Assembly: GCF_030380735.1 (NCBI RefSeq)
Contig: NZ_JAUDRZ010000009.1
Location: forward strand, 124,001-188,000
DNA from: Rhizobium sp. S152
GTDB taxonomy: Bacteria > Pseudomonadota > Alphaproteobacteria > Rhizobiales > Rhizobiaceae
Direction of reading: 5' to 3'
DNA length: 64,000 nt
The number at the start of each line of letters is the position of its first letter. Position 1 is the stretch's first letter. The position numbers and the translations under genes were made by a program. Positions 29,766 through 38,571 of the stretch are shown here, piece by piece. The notes beneath the pieces were generated by a model. That model searched no databases. It worked only from the letters and a program-made list of their open reading frames with translations, and was not told the origin of the DNA.

Positions 29766-30590
29766 ATGAGCGATGCTGCGATGAAGCTGGTAGTGGTTGG
29801 TGCAGCGGGTCGCATGGGACAGGCGCTCATCCGCATGGTCGATGAGATCGATGGCGTCACACTGCACGCCGCCGTCGGCCGCCCGGGTTCTCCTTTCATC
29901 GGCAAGGACGCCGGCGAGGTATCGGGCCTCGGCCAGAACGGCGTCATCATTGGCGACGATCCCTTGGCAGCCTTCCTGCATGCCGATGGCGTGCTCGATT
30001 TCACCACGCCTGATACCACCAATGAATTCGCAGCACTCGCCGCCCAGGCCCGCATCGTCCACATCATCGGCACGACAGGCTGCTCGGTCGAGGACGAACA
30101 GAAGATCTCGGCCGCCAGTCGCCACGCCCGCATCGTCAAGTCTGGCAATATGGGCCTCGGCGTCAATCTCCTGAGCGTGCTGGTCGAACAGGCGGCGCGC
30201 GCGCTCGACCCCGCCGATTGGGACATCGAAGTTCTCGAAATGCACCACAAGCGCAAGGTCGACGCCCCCTCGGGCACCGCGCTGCTTCTAGGTGAAGCCG
30301 CCGCCAAGGGTCGAGGCATCGATCTCGCAGCGCATTCCGTGCGCGTCCGCGACGGCCACACCGGCCCGCGGGAACAGGGCACGATCGGCTTCGCCACGCT
30401 GCGCGGCGGCTCCGTCATCGGCGAACATTCCGTCATCTTCGCCGGCGAGGGCGAGCGCGTTTCCATGGCCCACAGCGCCGGCGATCGCTCCATCTTCGCG
30501 CGCGGCGCCGTCAAGGCAGCACTTTGGGCGCGCGACAAGAAGCCGGGTCTCTATTCCATGCTCGATGTTCTCGGGCTCTCCCAACACTGA
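29766..30590 (+). CDS. dapB: 4-hydroxy-tetrahydrodipicolinate reductase
   Basis: The second step of the lysine/diaminopimelate pathway, using NAD(P)H. The 274 residues show the dinucleotide motif [12 protein letters not shown] near residue 10, the DFTTPDT segment near residue 78, the GTTG loop near residue 103 and the catalytic [16 protein letters not shown] near residue 158. Diaminopimelate is a building block of peptidoglycan. A second possible ATG is at 29781. It starts 23 bases after the exporter gene and precedes gpmA by 21 bases. Confidence 0.96.
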   Translation: MSDAAMKLVVVGAAGRMGQALIRMVDEIDGVTLHAAVGRPGSPFIGKDAGEVSGLGQNGVIIGDDPLAAFLHADGVLDFTTPDTTNEFAALAAQARIVHIIGTTGCSVEDEQKISAASRHARIVKSGNMGLGVNLLSVLVEQAARALDPADWDIEVLEMHHKRKVDAPSGTALLLGEAAAKGRGIDLAAHSVRVRDGHTGPREQGTIGFATLRGGSVIGEHSVIFAGEGERVSMAHSAGDRSIFARGAVKAALWARDKKPGLYSMLDVLGLSQH

Positions 30591-30611
30591 TCTCATCAGG
30601 AGGAATTTATA

Positions 30612-31247
30612 ATGAGCGGTACCCTCGTCCTCGTTCGCCACGGCCAGAGCGACTGGAACCTGAAGAACCTTTTCACCGGCTGGAAGAACCCGGAGCTCAC
30701 GGAGCTCGGCGTTCAGGAAGCCAACACCGGCGGCAAGGCGCTCGCCGACTACGGCATCAAGTTCGACATCGCCTTCACCTCGGACCTGAAGCGCGCCCAG
30801 GACACGCTGAAGATCATCCTTGAAAACGTCGGCCAGACCGGCCTCGAGACGATCAAGGACCAGGCGCTGAACGAGCGCGACTATGGCGATCTCTCCGGCC
30901 TCAACAAGGACGACGCCCGCGCCAAGTGGGGCGAGGAGCAGGTCCACATCTGGCGCCGCTCCTACGACGTTCCCCCTCCGGGTGGCGAAAGCCTGCGCGA
31001 CACCGGCGCCCGCGTCTGGCCCTATTACCTGACGGAAATCCTGCCTCGCGTGCTGCGTGGCGAAAAGGTGCTTGTCGCAGCCCACGGCAACTCGCTGCGC
31101 TCGCTGGTCATGGTCTTGGACAAGCTCACCAAGGAACAGATCCTCGGCGTCAACCTCGCGACCGGCGTTCCCATGGTCTACAAGCTCAACGCCGATAGCA
31201 CCGTCGCTTCCAAGGAAGTGCTGGGCGACATGTCCGGCGCCCACTAA
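30612..31247 (+). CDS. gpmA: 2,3-bisphosphoglycerate-dependent phosphoglycerate mutase
   Basis: Interconverts 3- and 2-phosphoglycerate in glycolysis and gluconeogenesis. The 211-residue length is the short alpha-proteobacterial form. The phosphohistidine motif [10 protein letters not shown] is near residue 6, the Glu-containing [11 protein letters not shown] near residue 84 and the second His in [10 protein letters not shown] near residue 155. AGGAGGAATTT upstream gives a good ribosome site. A strong hairpin follows the stop. Confidence 0.97.
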   Translation: MSGTLVLVRHGQSDWNLKNLFTGWKNPELTELGVQEANTGGKALADYGIKFDIAFTSDLKRAQDTLKIILENVGQTGLETIKDQALNERDYGDLSGLNKDDARAKWGEEQVHIWRRSYDVPPPGGESLRDTGARVWPYYLTEILPRVLRGEKVLVAAHGNSLRSLVMVLDKLTKEQILGVNLATGVPMVYKLNADSTVASKEVLGDMSGAH

Positions 31248-31255
31248 GCATCGTA

Positions 31256-31285
31256 GCGCCGCGCGTCTTTTCCGATGCGCGGCGC
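31256..31285. terminator. Bidirectional hairpin between gpmA and the HxlR gene
   Basis: The 12-bp stem, 31256-31267 with 31274-31285, is GC-rich with one G-T pair and a loop containing TTTT. It lies 9 bases after the gpmA stop and 26 bases before the end of the convergent regulator gene, so it can serve both. T-runs after the stem are weak. Confidence 0.55.
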
Positions 31286-31310
31286 CTCTCCTGATAGACC
31301 GGAAAGTTCC

Positions 31311-31724
31311 TTAGTTTTTGGGTCCGTTTTCCGTCTGACCCTTCGCCTTCCGCGCCGCCTCGAAGTCCGGCAGCCGGTTGGCGATCCATTGCCAGAGCCC
31401 CACTACCTCCACCAGAAGCTCCCCTCCCAGCGGCGTCAGTTCGTATTCCACGCGGGGCGGCACCTGCGGATAGAGCGTGCGCGTCACCAGTCCGTCGGCC
31501 TCCAGCGTCCGCAGCGTCTGCGTCAAAACCTTCTGGCTGATGCCTTCCACCCTTTCCAGAACCCGTGAAAACCGCAGCGGCCCCTTGGCCTCCGCCAGAA
31601 TGTGCATGACCCTCAGCGGCCACTTGGCGCTGGCGCGCTCCAGCATCGCGCGAGCGAGCGCGTCCTCGTCATCCGTCAGCGTCTCGCAGAAGTCGAAGGT
31701 GCCGTTTTTGATATTGGTTACCAT
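31311..31724 (-). CDS. HxlR-family transcriptional regulator
   Basis: A 137-residue winged-helix regulator with the HxlR pattern: WPLRVMHILAEAKGPLRFSRVLERVEGISQKVLTQ (shown in part) followed by LRTLEADGLVTR and the wing VEYELTPLG. It lacks the usual N-terminal Cys cluster, having one Cys near residue 13. The start at 31724 is chosen because it removes 25 upstream residues that would reach into the shared promoter with the divergent SDR gene, which it probably controls. HxlR proteins often sense aldehydes, quinones or oxidants. Confidence 0.88.
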   Translation of the reverse strand: MVTNIKNGTFDFCETLTDDEDALARAMLERASAKWPLRVMHILAEAKGPLRFSRVLERVEGISQKVLTQTLRTLEADGLVTRTLYPQVPPRVEYELTPLGGELLVEVVGLWQWIANRLPDFEAARKAKGQTENGPKN

Positions 31725-31725
31725 G

Positions 31726-31752
31726 AGGTAGGTATAGATCCATCTGGTACCT
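31726..31752. promoter_or_regulatory. Possible operator between HxlR gene and SDR gene
   Basis: Inverted 5-bp arms AGGTA (31726-31730) and TACCT (31748-31752) flank a 17-bp centre in the 87-bp divergent gap. This spacing and sequence resemble sites bound by HxlR/YodB-type dimers. Evidence is only the symmetry and position. Confidence 0.3.
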
Positions 31753-31811
31753 TCTTTCAAGAAGATACTGTCAGGCTTATATCGCGTCTTGAACGACACA
31801 AGGAGACGACG

Positions 31812-32678
31812 ATGTCACAGGTTTGGTTTATCACCGGCAGTTCGCGCGGCCTCGGCAGGGGGCTGGCGGAGGCGGTGCTGATGGCGGGCCACAAGCTGGT
31901 CGCGACGGCGCGCAACCCCGCGCAGCTCGACGATCTCAAGCAGCGCTACGGCGATCAGGTGCTGGCCGTCGCGCTCGATGTGACCGACGAGCAATCGGCC
32001 GGGCAAGCGGTCAAGGGCGCGGTCGAGCGCTTCGGCCGTCTCGACGTCCTCGTCAACAATGCCGGCTATGGCGACGTTGGATCGATCGAGGATACCGATA
32101 TGGCCAATTTTCGTGCCCAGATCGAAACCAATCTCTTCGGTACCATCATCGTCACCAAGGCCGCATTGCCTGTCATGCGCGAACAGGGCGCCGGCCATAT
32201 CGTTCAGGTCTCTTCCGTCGGCGGTCGCATCGGTCCGGCCGGCCGCGCGCCCTATGCGGCGGCCAAATGGGGCGTCGAGGGTTTCTCCGAAGTCTTGAGC
32301 CGCGAAGTCGGCCCGCTCGGCGTAAAGGTCACCATCGTCGAGCCCGGCGGCTTCCGCACCGATTTCGCCGGAACGTCCACCACGCTGCGCGAAGGTCGCC
32401 CCGAATACGACGAAACCGTCGGCAAGATGGCCCGCTACCAGCGCGACTACGACGGCAGGCAGCCCGGCGACCCGGCAAAAGCCGCCGCTGCCATCATTCA
32501 CCTCGCCAGCCTCGACAACCCGCCGCTGCGCCTGCCGCTCGGCAGCGACGCCATCCGCGCCATCGAGCAGAACGACGCGCAAAGAGCCGCCGAACACGCC
32601 GCCTGGCGCGACCTCAGCGTCTCCACCGACTTCGACGCCGGCAATGGAGCAGGGCACTTTCCGTGGGAGGCGAGGTGA
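31812..32678 (+). CDS. Short-chain dehydrogenase/reductase
   Basis: A 288-residue classical SDR: cofactor motif TGSSRGLGRGL near residue 8, NNAGYG near residue 80, the catalytic Ser in VQVSSVGGRIG near residue 137 and YAAAKWGVEG with the Tyr and Lys near residue 153. The length and the AERHAAWRDLS-like tail fit the SDR group often paired with HxlR regulators. The substrate is unknown; a carbonyl compound sensed by the divergent regulator is a fair guess. Confidence 0.92.
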   Translation: MSQVWFITGSSRGLGRGLAEAVLMAGHKLVATARNPAQLDDLKQRYGDQVLAVALDVTDEQSAGQAVKGAVERFGRLDVLVNNAGYGDVGSIEDTDMANFRAQIETNLFGTIIVTKAALPVMREQGAGHIVQVSSVGGRIGPAGRAPYAAAKWGVEGFSEVLSREVGPLGVKVTIVEPGGFRTDFAGTSTTLREGRPEYDETVGKMARYQRDYDGRQPGDPAKAAAAIIHLASLDNPPLRLPLGSDAIRAIEQNDAQRAAEHAAWRDLSVSTDFDAGNGAGHFPWEAR

Positions 32679-32761
32679 GGGCGCCAAAATACCACCAAGC
32701 ACGCCTGCTTGAGAGCAGTAGGACTGGGTGTTACGTTCAAGGTCGAGCAGGGAGATAGACC

Positions 32762-32920
32762 ATGACGACCCCGCCTAAATTCAAATCAGATGCCTTCGAG
32801 GCTATCCATTCTTCCGCGCAGGCGCTGTTCAAGGTCGGCGGCATCGACAAGGCGACGCTGCAAGGCTTCGATAACGCATGTCTGACGGTGCCCCCGACGA
32901 TCAAGACACGGAAGGCCTAG
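32762..32920 (+). pseudogene. Truncated antitoxin-like gene (N-terminal remnant)
   Basis: An open frame of 52 residues with a good ribosome site (GGGAG) before ATG 32762. Its sequence, KFKSDAFEAIHSSAQALFKVGGIDKATL, followed by FDNACLT, closely follows the N-terminus of HigA/XRE-type antitoxins, which continue with a helix-turn-helix of about 45 residues. Here it ends at TAG 32918 after KTRKA, so the DNA-binding part is missing. No intact toxin precedes it. Expression of the short peptide cannot be excluded. Confidence 0.6.
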
Positions 32921-32928
32921 GATAGCCC

Positions 32929-33660
32929 TCAATTCTCGATCGTGAACTGCACCCGATCCGCCGCAAACCGAGTCACCGAATACTGCACCGGCACATCGTC
33001 GAGGTCGGTGTTCATCGCCTTGGTGATGAGCACGATCGCGCCCGGCGTTAGTTCCAGCGCCATGAGGTCGGCGGGTTCGGCGTGGGCGGCGGTGATTTCG
33101 GTGGTGGCGCGCACATAGTCGGATAGGCCGAGTTTGGCGAAGGCGTGGGTGATCGATTCCGTCTTCTCGTAGGCGTCCGGCATGCCCGCGAAGCGCGTCG
33201 CCGGAAACCACGAGGTCGCGCTCGAGACCGGTCGTCCATCCGCCTTGCGCACCGTCTCCAGCCGGATCACGTTTGTACCCGGCGCAAGCTTCAGCCAGCG
33301 CGCCACCTCGTCGCTGGCGGCTTCCTCCCCGTGCCCAAGCAGCAGCCCGCGCGTCTCGCGCGCCTGCTCGCCGATGCCGCTGTTGAAGCGCGTGCGCTTG
33401 CTGATCGGAAAATTCAGCCGCTCCTTGCGTTCGATCAGCGTGCCGCGACCCTGCACGGCGCGCACGATGCCTTCCTGCGCCAGGGCCGCCAGAGCGCTGC
33501 GCACCGTGTGGCGGTTGACGCCGAACTGTGTGGCCAATGTCATCTCCGGCGGCACCATGCCCGTCTCGTCGTAAGCGCCGGCGCTGATCGCCTGGCGTAT
33601 CCGGTCGGCGATCTGCCGCCACAGCGCCACGCCCGTCTGTCTCTGAACCTGCCCAGCCAT
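32929..33660 (-). CDS. phnF: GntR/HutC-family repressor of phosphonate genes
   Basis: A 243-residue regulator: an N-terminal winged helix (residues about 10-75, with PPEMTLATQFGVNRHTVRSA in part) and a C-terminal UTRA ligand-binding domain. It is divergent from phnG across a 116-bp gap that contains an inverted repeat, the normal setting of PhnF, which represses the C-P lyase genes. The effector is not known from sequence. Confidence 0.93.
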   Translation of the reverse strand: MAGQVQRQTGVALWRQIADRIRQAISAGAYDETGMVPPEMTLATQFGVNRHTVRSALAALAQEGIVRAVQGRGTLIERKERLNFPISKRTRFNSGIGEQARETRGLLLGHGEEAASDEVARWLKLAPGTNVIRLETVRKADGRPVSSATSWFPATRFAGMPDAYEKTESITHAFAKLGLSDYVRATTEITAAHAEPADLMALELTPGAIVLITKAMNTDLDDVPVQYSVTRFAADRVQFTIEN

Positions 33661-33742
33661 TCTAGCCCTTTATCTTATGCGCCCCCGAAATGTCACACGC
33701 TTGTCACCTCGGCGATTTAGGTCTAGGTATAGCTTGTATGGT

Positions 33743-33760
33743 TGTCTATATCAATAGACA
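33743..33760. promoter_or_regulatory. Putative PhnF operator
   Basis: A perfect inverted repeat TGTCTA (33743-33748) and TAGACA (33755-33760) with a 6-bp spacer, 17 bases upstream of the phnG start and 83 bases upstream of phnF. It resembles known HutC-type operators that contain GTCTA/TAGAC half-sites. A further GTCTA half-site lies at 33721. Confidence 0.6.
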
Positions 33761-33776
33761 TTTAAAGGATGTGGCG

Positions 33777-34253
33777 ATGACCTTAGCGGAAATGAACGAG
33801 GCTAAAGCCGAGGCCGACAGCGCGCGCAAGCGCACCGTCGATCTGCTCGCCCGCGCCGAGCGGCAGGAGCTGGAAGCGGCTTGGCAGGTATTGGCGGAGA
33901 AGCCGGTGGCGCAGCCGGTGCGCGGCCCCGAAACCGGCCTCGTCATGGTGCGCGGCCGCATGGGCGGCGGCGGTGCAGCCTTCAATCTCGGCGAGGTCAC
34001 GGTAACCCGTGCCACCATACGCCTCTCCTCCGGCACCATCGGCCACGCCCAGGCGCTCGGCACCGATCGCGAAAAGGCTCGCCTCTCGGCCATCTTCGAC
34101 GCGCTCTGGCAGGAGCCTCATACCCGCGATTTTGTCGAAACCACCCTGCTTGCGCCGATCGCCGCCCGCGTCTCCGATGCCGATAACAGGAAAGCCGACG
34201 AGACCGCGGCCACCCGCGTCGATTTCTTCACCATGGTTCGCGGAGACGACTGA
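33777..34253 (+). CDS. phnG: C-P lyase core subunit PhnG
   Basis: A 158-residue subunit of the PhnGHIJ complex, which with PhnI transfers phosphonate onto ribose. The RKRTVDLLARAERQELEAAW start (in part), the central GRMGGGGAAFNLGEVTVTRA segment in part and GYA-like region match the family. The start at ATG 33777 has AAAGGA upstream; an open extension to 33690 crosses the operator. It overlaps the phnH start by one base. Confidence 0.94.
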   Translation: MTLAEMNEAKAEADSARKRTVDLLARAERQELEAAWQVLAEKPVAQPVRGPETGLVMVRGRMGGGGAAFNLGEVTVTRATIRLSSGTIGHAQALGTDREKARLSAIFDALWQEPHTRDFVETTLLAPIAARVSDADNRKADETAATRVDFFTMVRGDD

Positions 34254-34876
34254 TGAGCCTCAAGACCGAAACGCACAACGCTGATGCTCTCTCCGGCGGC
34301 TTCGCCGAACCGGTGTTCCACGCCCAGAGCGCCTTCAAGCTGATGATGGATGCCATGGCTCGCCCCGGCACCATCCAGACGGTGGCGCCCGATGCCGAGC
34401 CGCCGGCACCGCTCGGCGTCGCCGCCGGCGCCATCGCGCTGACGCTGTGCGATCACGACACGCCCGTCTGGCTCTCCTCGGGTCTTGCCAAGTCCGCCGT
34501 CCCGCAATGGCTCGGCTTTCACACCGGCGCGTCGGTCACCCCGGAAAAGGCCGAAGCCCGCTTCGCCTTCGTCGAAAGCGGCGCTTCGCTCTCCTCCTTC
34601 GGTCTCTTCGCTTCAGGCACGCAGGAGTATCCGGATCGCTCGACGACGCTGGTTATCGAACTGCCTGATCTCGAAGGCGGTCGTCGTCTCGCGCTCATGG
34701 GCCCGGGCATCAAGGCTGTCGCCGACGTCGCGCCGCTGGGTCTGCCGGAAACCTTCCTGCATCTGTGGACCGAGAACCGCGCGCTCTTCCCGCGCGGTAT
34801 CGACATCGTGCTCACCTCGGGCAGCCGTTTCCTTTGCCTTCCCCGCACCACCAAGATCACCGCAACGGAGATGTGA
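34253..34876 (+). CDS. phnH: C-P lyase core subunit PhnH
   Basis: A 207-residue structural subunit of the C-P lyase complex, related to PLP-dependent folds but without cofactor. The N-terminal GGFAEPVFHAQSAFKLMMDAMARPG run (in part), the central ALTLCDHDTPVWL and the C-terminal PRGIDIVLTSG are characteristic. The start ATG overlaps phnG (TGATG) and phnI follows after 3 bases, indicating tight coupling for a fixed-ratio complex. Confidence 0.94.
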   Translation: MSLKTETHNADALSGGFAEPVFHAQSAFKLMMDAMARPGTIQTVAPDAEPPAPLGVAAGAIALTLCDHDTPVWLSSGLAKSAVPQWLGFHTGASVTPEKAEARFAFVESGASLSSFGLFASGTQEYPDRSTTLVIELPDLEGGRRLALMGPGIKAVADVAPLGLPETFLHLWTENRALFPRGIDIVLTSGSRFLCLPRTTKITATEM

Positions 34877-34879
34877 CCC

Positions 34880-35989
34880 ATGTATGTTGCCGTCAAGGGT
34901 GGCGAGGCCGCCATATCCAATGCCCACCGCCTGCTCGCCGATCGCCGTCGCGGTGATCGCGCGCTTCCCGCCATCGGCATCGAGCAGATCGTCGCGCAGC
35001 TGACGCTCGCCGTCGACCGCGTCATGGCCGAAGCCTCGCTCTACGACCGCACGCTGGCGGCGCTCGCCGTGCGCCAGTCGCGCGGTGATATGATCGAGGC
35101 GATCTTCCTGCTGCGCGCCTACCGCACCACCCTGCCGCGCTTCGGCTACTCGCAGCCGATCGATACGGCCAAGATGAAGATCGAGCGCCGCGTGTCAGCG
35201 ACCTACAAGGATCTGCCCGGCGGCCAGCTGCTCGGCCCGACCTTCGATTATACCCACCGCCTGCTCGACCCTTCGCTGCTCGAGGACGGCGCGGTCGAGG
35301 AGCCGGTGCTGCGCGAGGCCGAAACCGGCCGCGTCATGCGTGTCTCCGAAATCCTCGCCCATGAGGGGCTGATCGAGGGCGATGGCGAGATGCCCGAGGA
35401 TCACGAGATCGGCGATCTCACCCGCGAGCCGATGGAATTCCCAATGAGCCGCGATCTGCGCCTGCAGGCGCTCGCCCGTGGCGACGAGGGCTTCTTGCTT
35501 GCGCTCGGCTATTCCACCCAGCGCGGCTATGGCCGCAATCACCCCTTCACCGGTGAAATCCGCATCGGTGAGGTCGAGGTGGAGTTCGATGTGCTGGAAC
35601 TCGGCTTCGCGGTTTCGCTCGGTTCCATCCAGGTCACCGAATGCCAGATGGTCAACCAGTTCAAGGGCTCCTCCAAGGCGCCGCCGCAGTTCACCCGCGG
35701 TTACGGCCTGGTCTTCGGCCAGAGCGAGCGCAAGGCCATGTCCATGTCGCTGGTCGATCGTGCCTTGCGGGCAGGCGAGCTCGGCGAGGATATCACCGCG
35801 CCCGCACAGGACGAGGAATTCGTCATCTCGCATGCCGATAACGTCCAGTCGACCGGCTTCGTCGAGCATCTGAAGCTGCCGCACTACGTCGATTTCCAGG
35901 CCGAGCTCGATCTCGTCCGCCGCATGCGCAACGACTTCGACGCCGCCCGCAATGGTAGCGACGACAGCATCAAGGAGGCAGCCGAATGA
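34880..35989 (+). CDS. phnI: C-P lyase core subunit PhnI (nucleosidase-like)
   Basis: A 369-residue subunit that, with PhnG, PhnH and PhnL, makes ribose 1-phosphonate triphosphate from ATP and phosphonate. Visible family features are MYVAVKGGEAAI at the N-terminus, the RRVSATYKDLPGGQLLGPTFDY region near residue 105 (in part) and the His-rich LGYSTQRGYGRNHPFTGE stretch near residue 212. The stop overlaps the phnJ start by four bases (ATGA). Confidence 0.96.
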   Translation: MYVAVKGGEAAISNAHRLLADRRRGDRALPAIGIEQIVAQLTLAVDRVMAEASLYDRTLAALAVRQSRGDMIEAIFLLRAYRTTLPRFGYSQPIDTAKMKIERRVSATYKDLPGGQLLGPTFDYTHRLLDPSLLEDGAVEEPVLREAETGRVMRVSEILAHEGLIEGDGEMPEDHEIGDLTREPMEFPMSRDLRLQALARGDEGFLLALGYSTQRGYGRNHPFTGEIRIGEVEVEFDVLELGFAVSLGSIQVTECQMVNQFKGSSKAPPQFTRGYGLVFGQSERKAMSMSLVDRALRAGELGEDITAPAQDEEFVISHADNVQSTGFVEHLKLPHYVDFQAELDLVRRMRNDFDAARNGSDDSIKEAAE

Positions 35990-36861
35990 GCGATCTCGCC
36001 ACGTATAACTTCGCCTATCTCGACGAACAGACAAAGCGGATGATCCGCCGCACCATCCTGAAGGCGATCGCCATCCCCGGCTATCAGGTTCCCTTCGCCT
36101 CGCGCGAAATGCCGATGCCCTATGGCTGGGGCACCGGCGGCGTGCAGGTCACGGCCTCGATCATCGGCCCGGATGACGTGCTGAAGGTCATCGACCAGGG
36201 TGCCGACGACACCACCAACGCCGTCTCCATCCGCGCCTTCTTCCAGAAGGTAGCCAATGTCGCGGTGACGACCCACACCAAGGATGCCACCATCATCCAG
36301 ACCCGCCACCGCATCCCGGAAGAAAAGCTCGGCGCGGGCCAGGTGCTGGTCTATCAGGTGCCGATCCCCGAGCCGCTGCGCTTCCTCGAGCCGCGCGAGA
36401 CCGAGACCCGCAAGATGCACGCGCTCGAGGAATACGGCCTCATGCACGTGAAGCTCTACGAGGACATCGCCCATAACGGCCGCATCTCCAAGACCTACGC
36501 CTACCCGGTCAAGGTCGCCGGCCGCTACGTCATGGACCCGTCGCCGACGCCGAAGTTCGACAATCCGAAGATGCACATGTCGGATGCGCTTCAGCTCTTC
36601 GGCGCCGGCCGCGAAAAACGCATCTACGCCGTCCCACCCTATACCGAAGTCGTCAGCCTCGATTTCGAGGATCATCCCTTCGAGATCCAGCGCTTCGGCA
36701 AACCCTGCGCGCTCTGCGGCGCCGAGGACGTCTATCTTGACGAGGTGATCCTGGACGACCAGGGCGGCCGCATGTTCGTCTGTTCGGACACCGATCATTG
36801 CGAGGATCGGCGGGAGCAGGGGCATGCGGGTGAATTGCTGGCGCGGGAGGCGGCGGAATGA
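35986..36861 (+). CDS. phnJ: C-P lyase (alpha-D-ribose 1-methylphosphonate 5-phosphate lyase) PhnJ
   Basis: A 291-residue radical-SAM-like enzyme that breaks the C-P bond. The C-terminal iron-sulfur region shows Cys at PCALCG and further Cys in FVCSDTDHCEDR (about residues 238-275), the four-Cys set needed for the cluster and thiyl chemistry. The NAYNFAYLDEQTKR-like start appears here as TYNFAYLDEQTKR. A 154-bp gap with a C/G-rich repeat separates it from phnK. Confidence 0.96.
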   Translation: MSDLATYNFAYLDEQTKRMIRRTILKAIAIPGYQVPFASREMPMPYGWGTGGVQVTASIIGPDDVLKVIDQGADDTTNAVSIRAFFQKVANVAVTTHTKDATIIQTRHRIPEEKLGAGQVLVYQVPIPEPLRFLEPRETETRKMHALEEYGLMHVKLYEDIAHNGRISKTYAYPVKVAGRYVMDPSPTPKFDNPKMHMSDALQLFGAGREKRIYAVPPYTEVVSLDFEDHPFEIQRFGKPCALCGAEDVYLDEVILDDQGGRMFVCSDTDHCEDRREQGHAGELLAREAAE

Positions 36862-36879
36862 ATTCGATCAACCACAAAG

Positions 36880-36985
36880 ACCCCTCCCCAACCCCTCCCC
36901 ACAGGGGGGAGGGGCTTCCTCGGCGCTCGCCGCGGGTCCTCTCCCGCCTTGTGGGGGAGATGGCCGGCAGGCCAGAGGGGGACTA
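36880..36985. repeat. C/G-rich palindromic intergenic repeat between phnJ and phnK
   Basis: The stretch has two back-to-back inverted repeats: CCCCTCCCC (36892-36900) with GGGGAGGGG (36906-36914), and TCTCCC (36940-36945) with GGGAGA (36955-36960), ended by GCCGGCAGGCCAGAGGGG. The composition and order are like dispersed extragenic elements that I recall from rhizobial and related genomes. Its composition differs strongly from flanking genes. The copy number cannot be checked here. Confidence 0.55.
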
Positions 36986-37015
36986 TAGCCGCACGTTCAA
37001 CCGGAAGACATCGCC

Positions 37016-37792
37016 ATGACCGACACCCCCCTTCTCAAAGTCAACGACGTCTCGAAATTCTACGGCAACCGCATCGGCTGCAAGAACGTCTCCTTCGAGC
37101 TCTGGCCCGGCGAGGTGCTGGCGATCGTCGGTGAATCCGGCTCCGGAAAGACGACGTTGCTCAACTGCATCTCCACCCGTCTGATGCCGACCACGGGAAG
37201 CGTCGAGTATCACATGCGCGATGGCCGATACCGCGATCTCTACCACATGAGCGAAGCCGAGCGCCGTTTCCTGATGCGCACCGACTGGGGCTTCGTCCAT
37301 CAGAATCCGGCTGACGGCCTGCGCATGACGGTGTCTGCCGGTGCCAATGTCGGCGAGCGGTTGATGGCGATCGGCGATCGTCACTATGGCAATATCCGCG
37401 CCACCGCGGTCGATTGGCTGAGCCGTGTCGAGATCGACGAGAGCCGCATCGACGACCAGCCGCGCGCCTTCTCCGGCGGCATGCGCCAGCGCCTGCAGAT
37501 CGCCCGCAACCTCGTCACCGGCCCGCGCCTCGTCTTCATGGACGAGCCGACCGGCGGCCTCGACGTCTCCGTCCAGGCCCGTCTGCTCGATCTCGTTCGC
37601 GGCCTCGTCAACGACCTCGGCCTCGCCGCCATCATCGTCACCCACGATCTCGCCGTCGCCCGCCTGCTGTCGCACCGGATGATGGTGATGAAGGACGGCC
37701 ACGTCATCGAGCATGGCCTGACCGACCGGGTGCTCGACGATCCCCGCGAGCCCTACACCCAGCTCCTCGTGTCCTCGATCCTGCAGGTATAG
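37016..37792 (+). CDS. phnK: C-P lyase complex ABC-type ATPase PhnK
   Basis: A 258-residue ABC ATPase without membrane partners; PhnK binds the PhnGHIJ core and couples ATP use to catalysis. Walker [12 protein letters not shown] near residue 40, signature FSGGMRQRLQ near residue 155, Walker B LVFMDEPTGGLD near residue 175. It differs from importer ATPases by the H-rich loop after residue 95 and by context. It is followed after 68 bases by phnL. Confidence 0.95.
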   Translation: MTDTPLLKVNDVSKFYGNRIGCKNVSFELWPGEVLAIVGESGSGKTTLLNCISTRLMPTTGSVEYHMRDGRYRDLYHMSEAERRFLMRTDWGFVHQNPADGLRMTVSAGANVGERLMAIGDRHYGNIRATAVDWLSRVEIDESRIDDQPRAFSGGMRQRLQIARNLVTGPRLVFMDEPTGGLDVSVQARLLDLVRGLVNDLGLAAIIVTHDLAVARLLSHRMMVMKDGHVIEHGLTDRVLDDPREPYTQLLVSSILQV

Positions 37793-37860
37793 TTGAGAGC
37801 GAAATCTGTAAGCCGGCTAATGGATGCGGATTGTCGCCAGAAAACCAGGGAAACCACATC

Positions 37861-38571
37861 ATGGCAACGCCACTCGTTGTTTCGGAAGTCTCTAAGAGCT
37901 TCACCATGCATCTGCGCGACGGCATCAAGCTGCCGGTCGTTTCGGATGTCTCCTTCTCCGTCGCCTCGGGCGAATGCGTCGTGCTCGGCGGCCCCTCGGG
38001 CATCGGCAAGAGCTCGCTCTTGAAGATGATCTACGGCAACTACGCCGTCGACAGCGGCCAGATCCTCGTCAAGCATCAGGATCGCCTCGTCGATCTCGCC
38101 ACCACCGATCCGCGCACCGTCATCGATGTGCGCCGCCACACGCTCGGCTATGTCAGCCAGTTCCTGCGCACCGTGCCGCGCGTGGCCGCCATCGATGTCG
38201 TCGCCGAGCCGCTGGTCGCCCGTGGCACGAAGGCCGATATCGCCCGCGAAAAGGCAGCCGAGCTGCTCGCCAAGCTCAACCTGCCGGAAGCGCTCTGGCA
38301 GCTCCCCCCGGCCACCTTCTCCGGCGGTGAGCAGCAGCGCGTCAACATCGCCCGCGGCTTCATCACCGATCACACCATCTTGCTGCTCGACGAACCGACG
38401 GCCTCGCTCGACGCCAGGAACCGCGCGGTGGTCGTCGAGATGATCGCCGAGAAGAAACAGAAGGGCGTCGGCCTGCTCGGCATCTTCCACGACGAGGAGG
38501 TCCGCGAGGCCGTCGCCGACCGCATCCTCGACGTGCAGAAATTCTCGCCACGGAGGCCGATCGCAGCATGA
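37861..38571 (+). CDS. phnL: C-P lyase system ABC-type ATPase PhnL
   Basis: A 236-residue ABC ATPase with Walker [13 protein letters not shown] near residue 43, [12 protein letters not shown] near residue 155 and Walker [12 protein letters not shown] near residue 174. PhnL is required for making the ribose 1-phosphonate triphosphate intermediate and also sits on the C-P lyase core. Its stop overlaps the start of the next gene by four bases. Confidence 0.94.
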   Translation: MATPLVVSEVSKSFTMHLRDGIKLPVVSDVSFSVASGECVVLGGPSGIGKSSLLKMIYGNYAVDSGQILVKHQDRLVDLATTDPRTVIDVRRHTLGYVSQFLRTVPRVAAIDVVAEPLVARGTKADIAREKAAELLAKLNLPEALWQLPPATFSGGEQQRVNIARGFITDHTILLLDEPTASLDARNRAVVVEMIAEKKQKGVGLLGIFHDEEVREAVADRILDVQKFSPRRPIAA

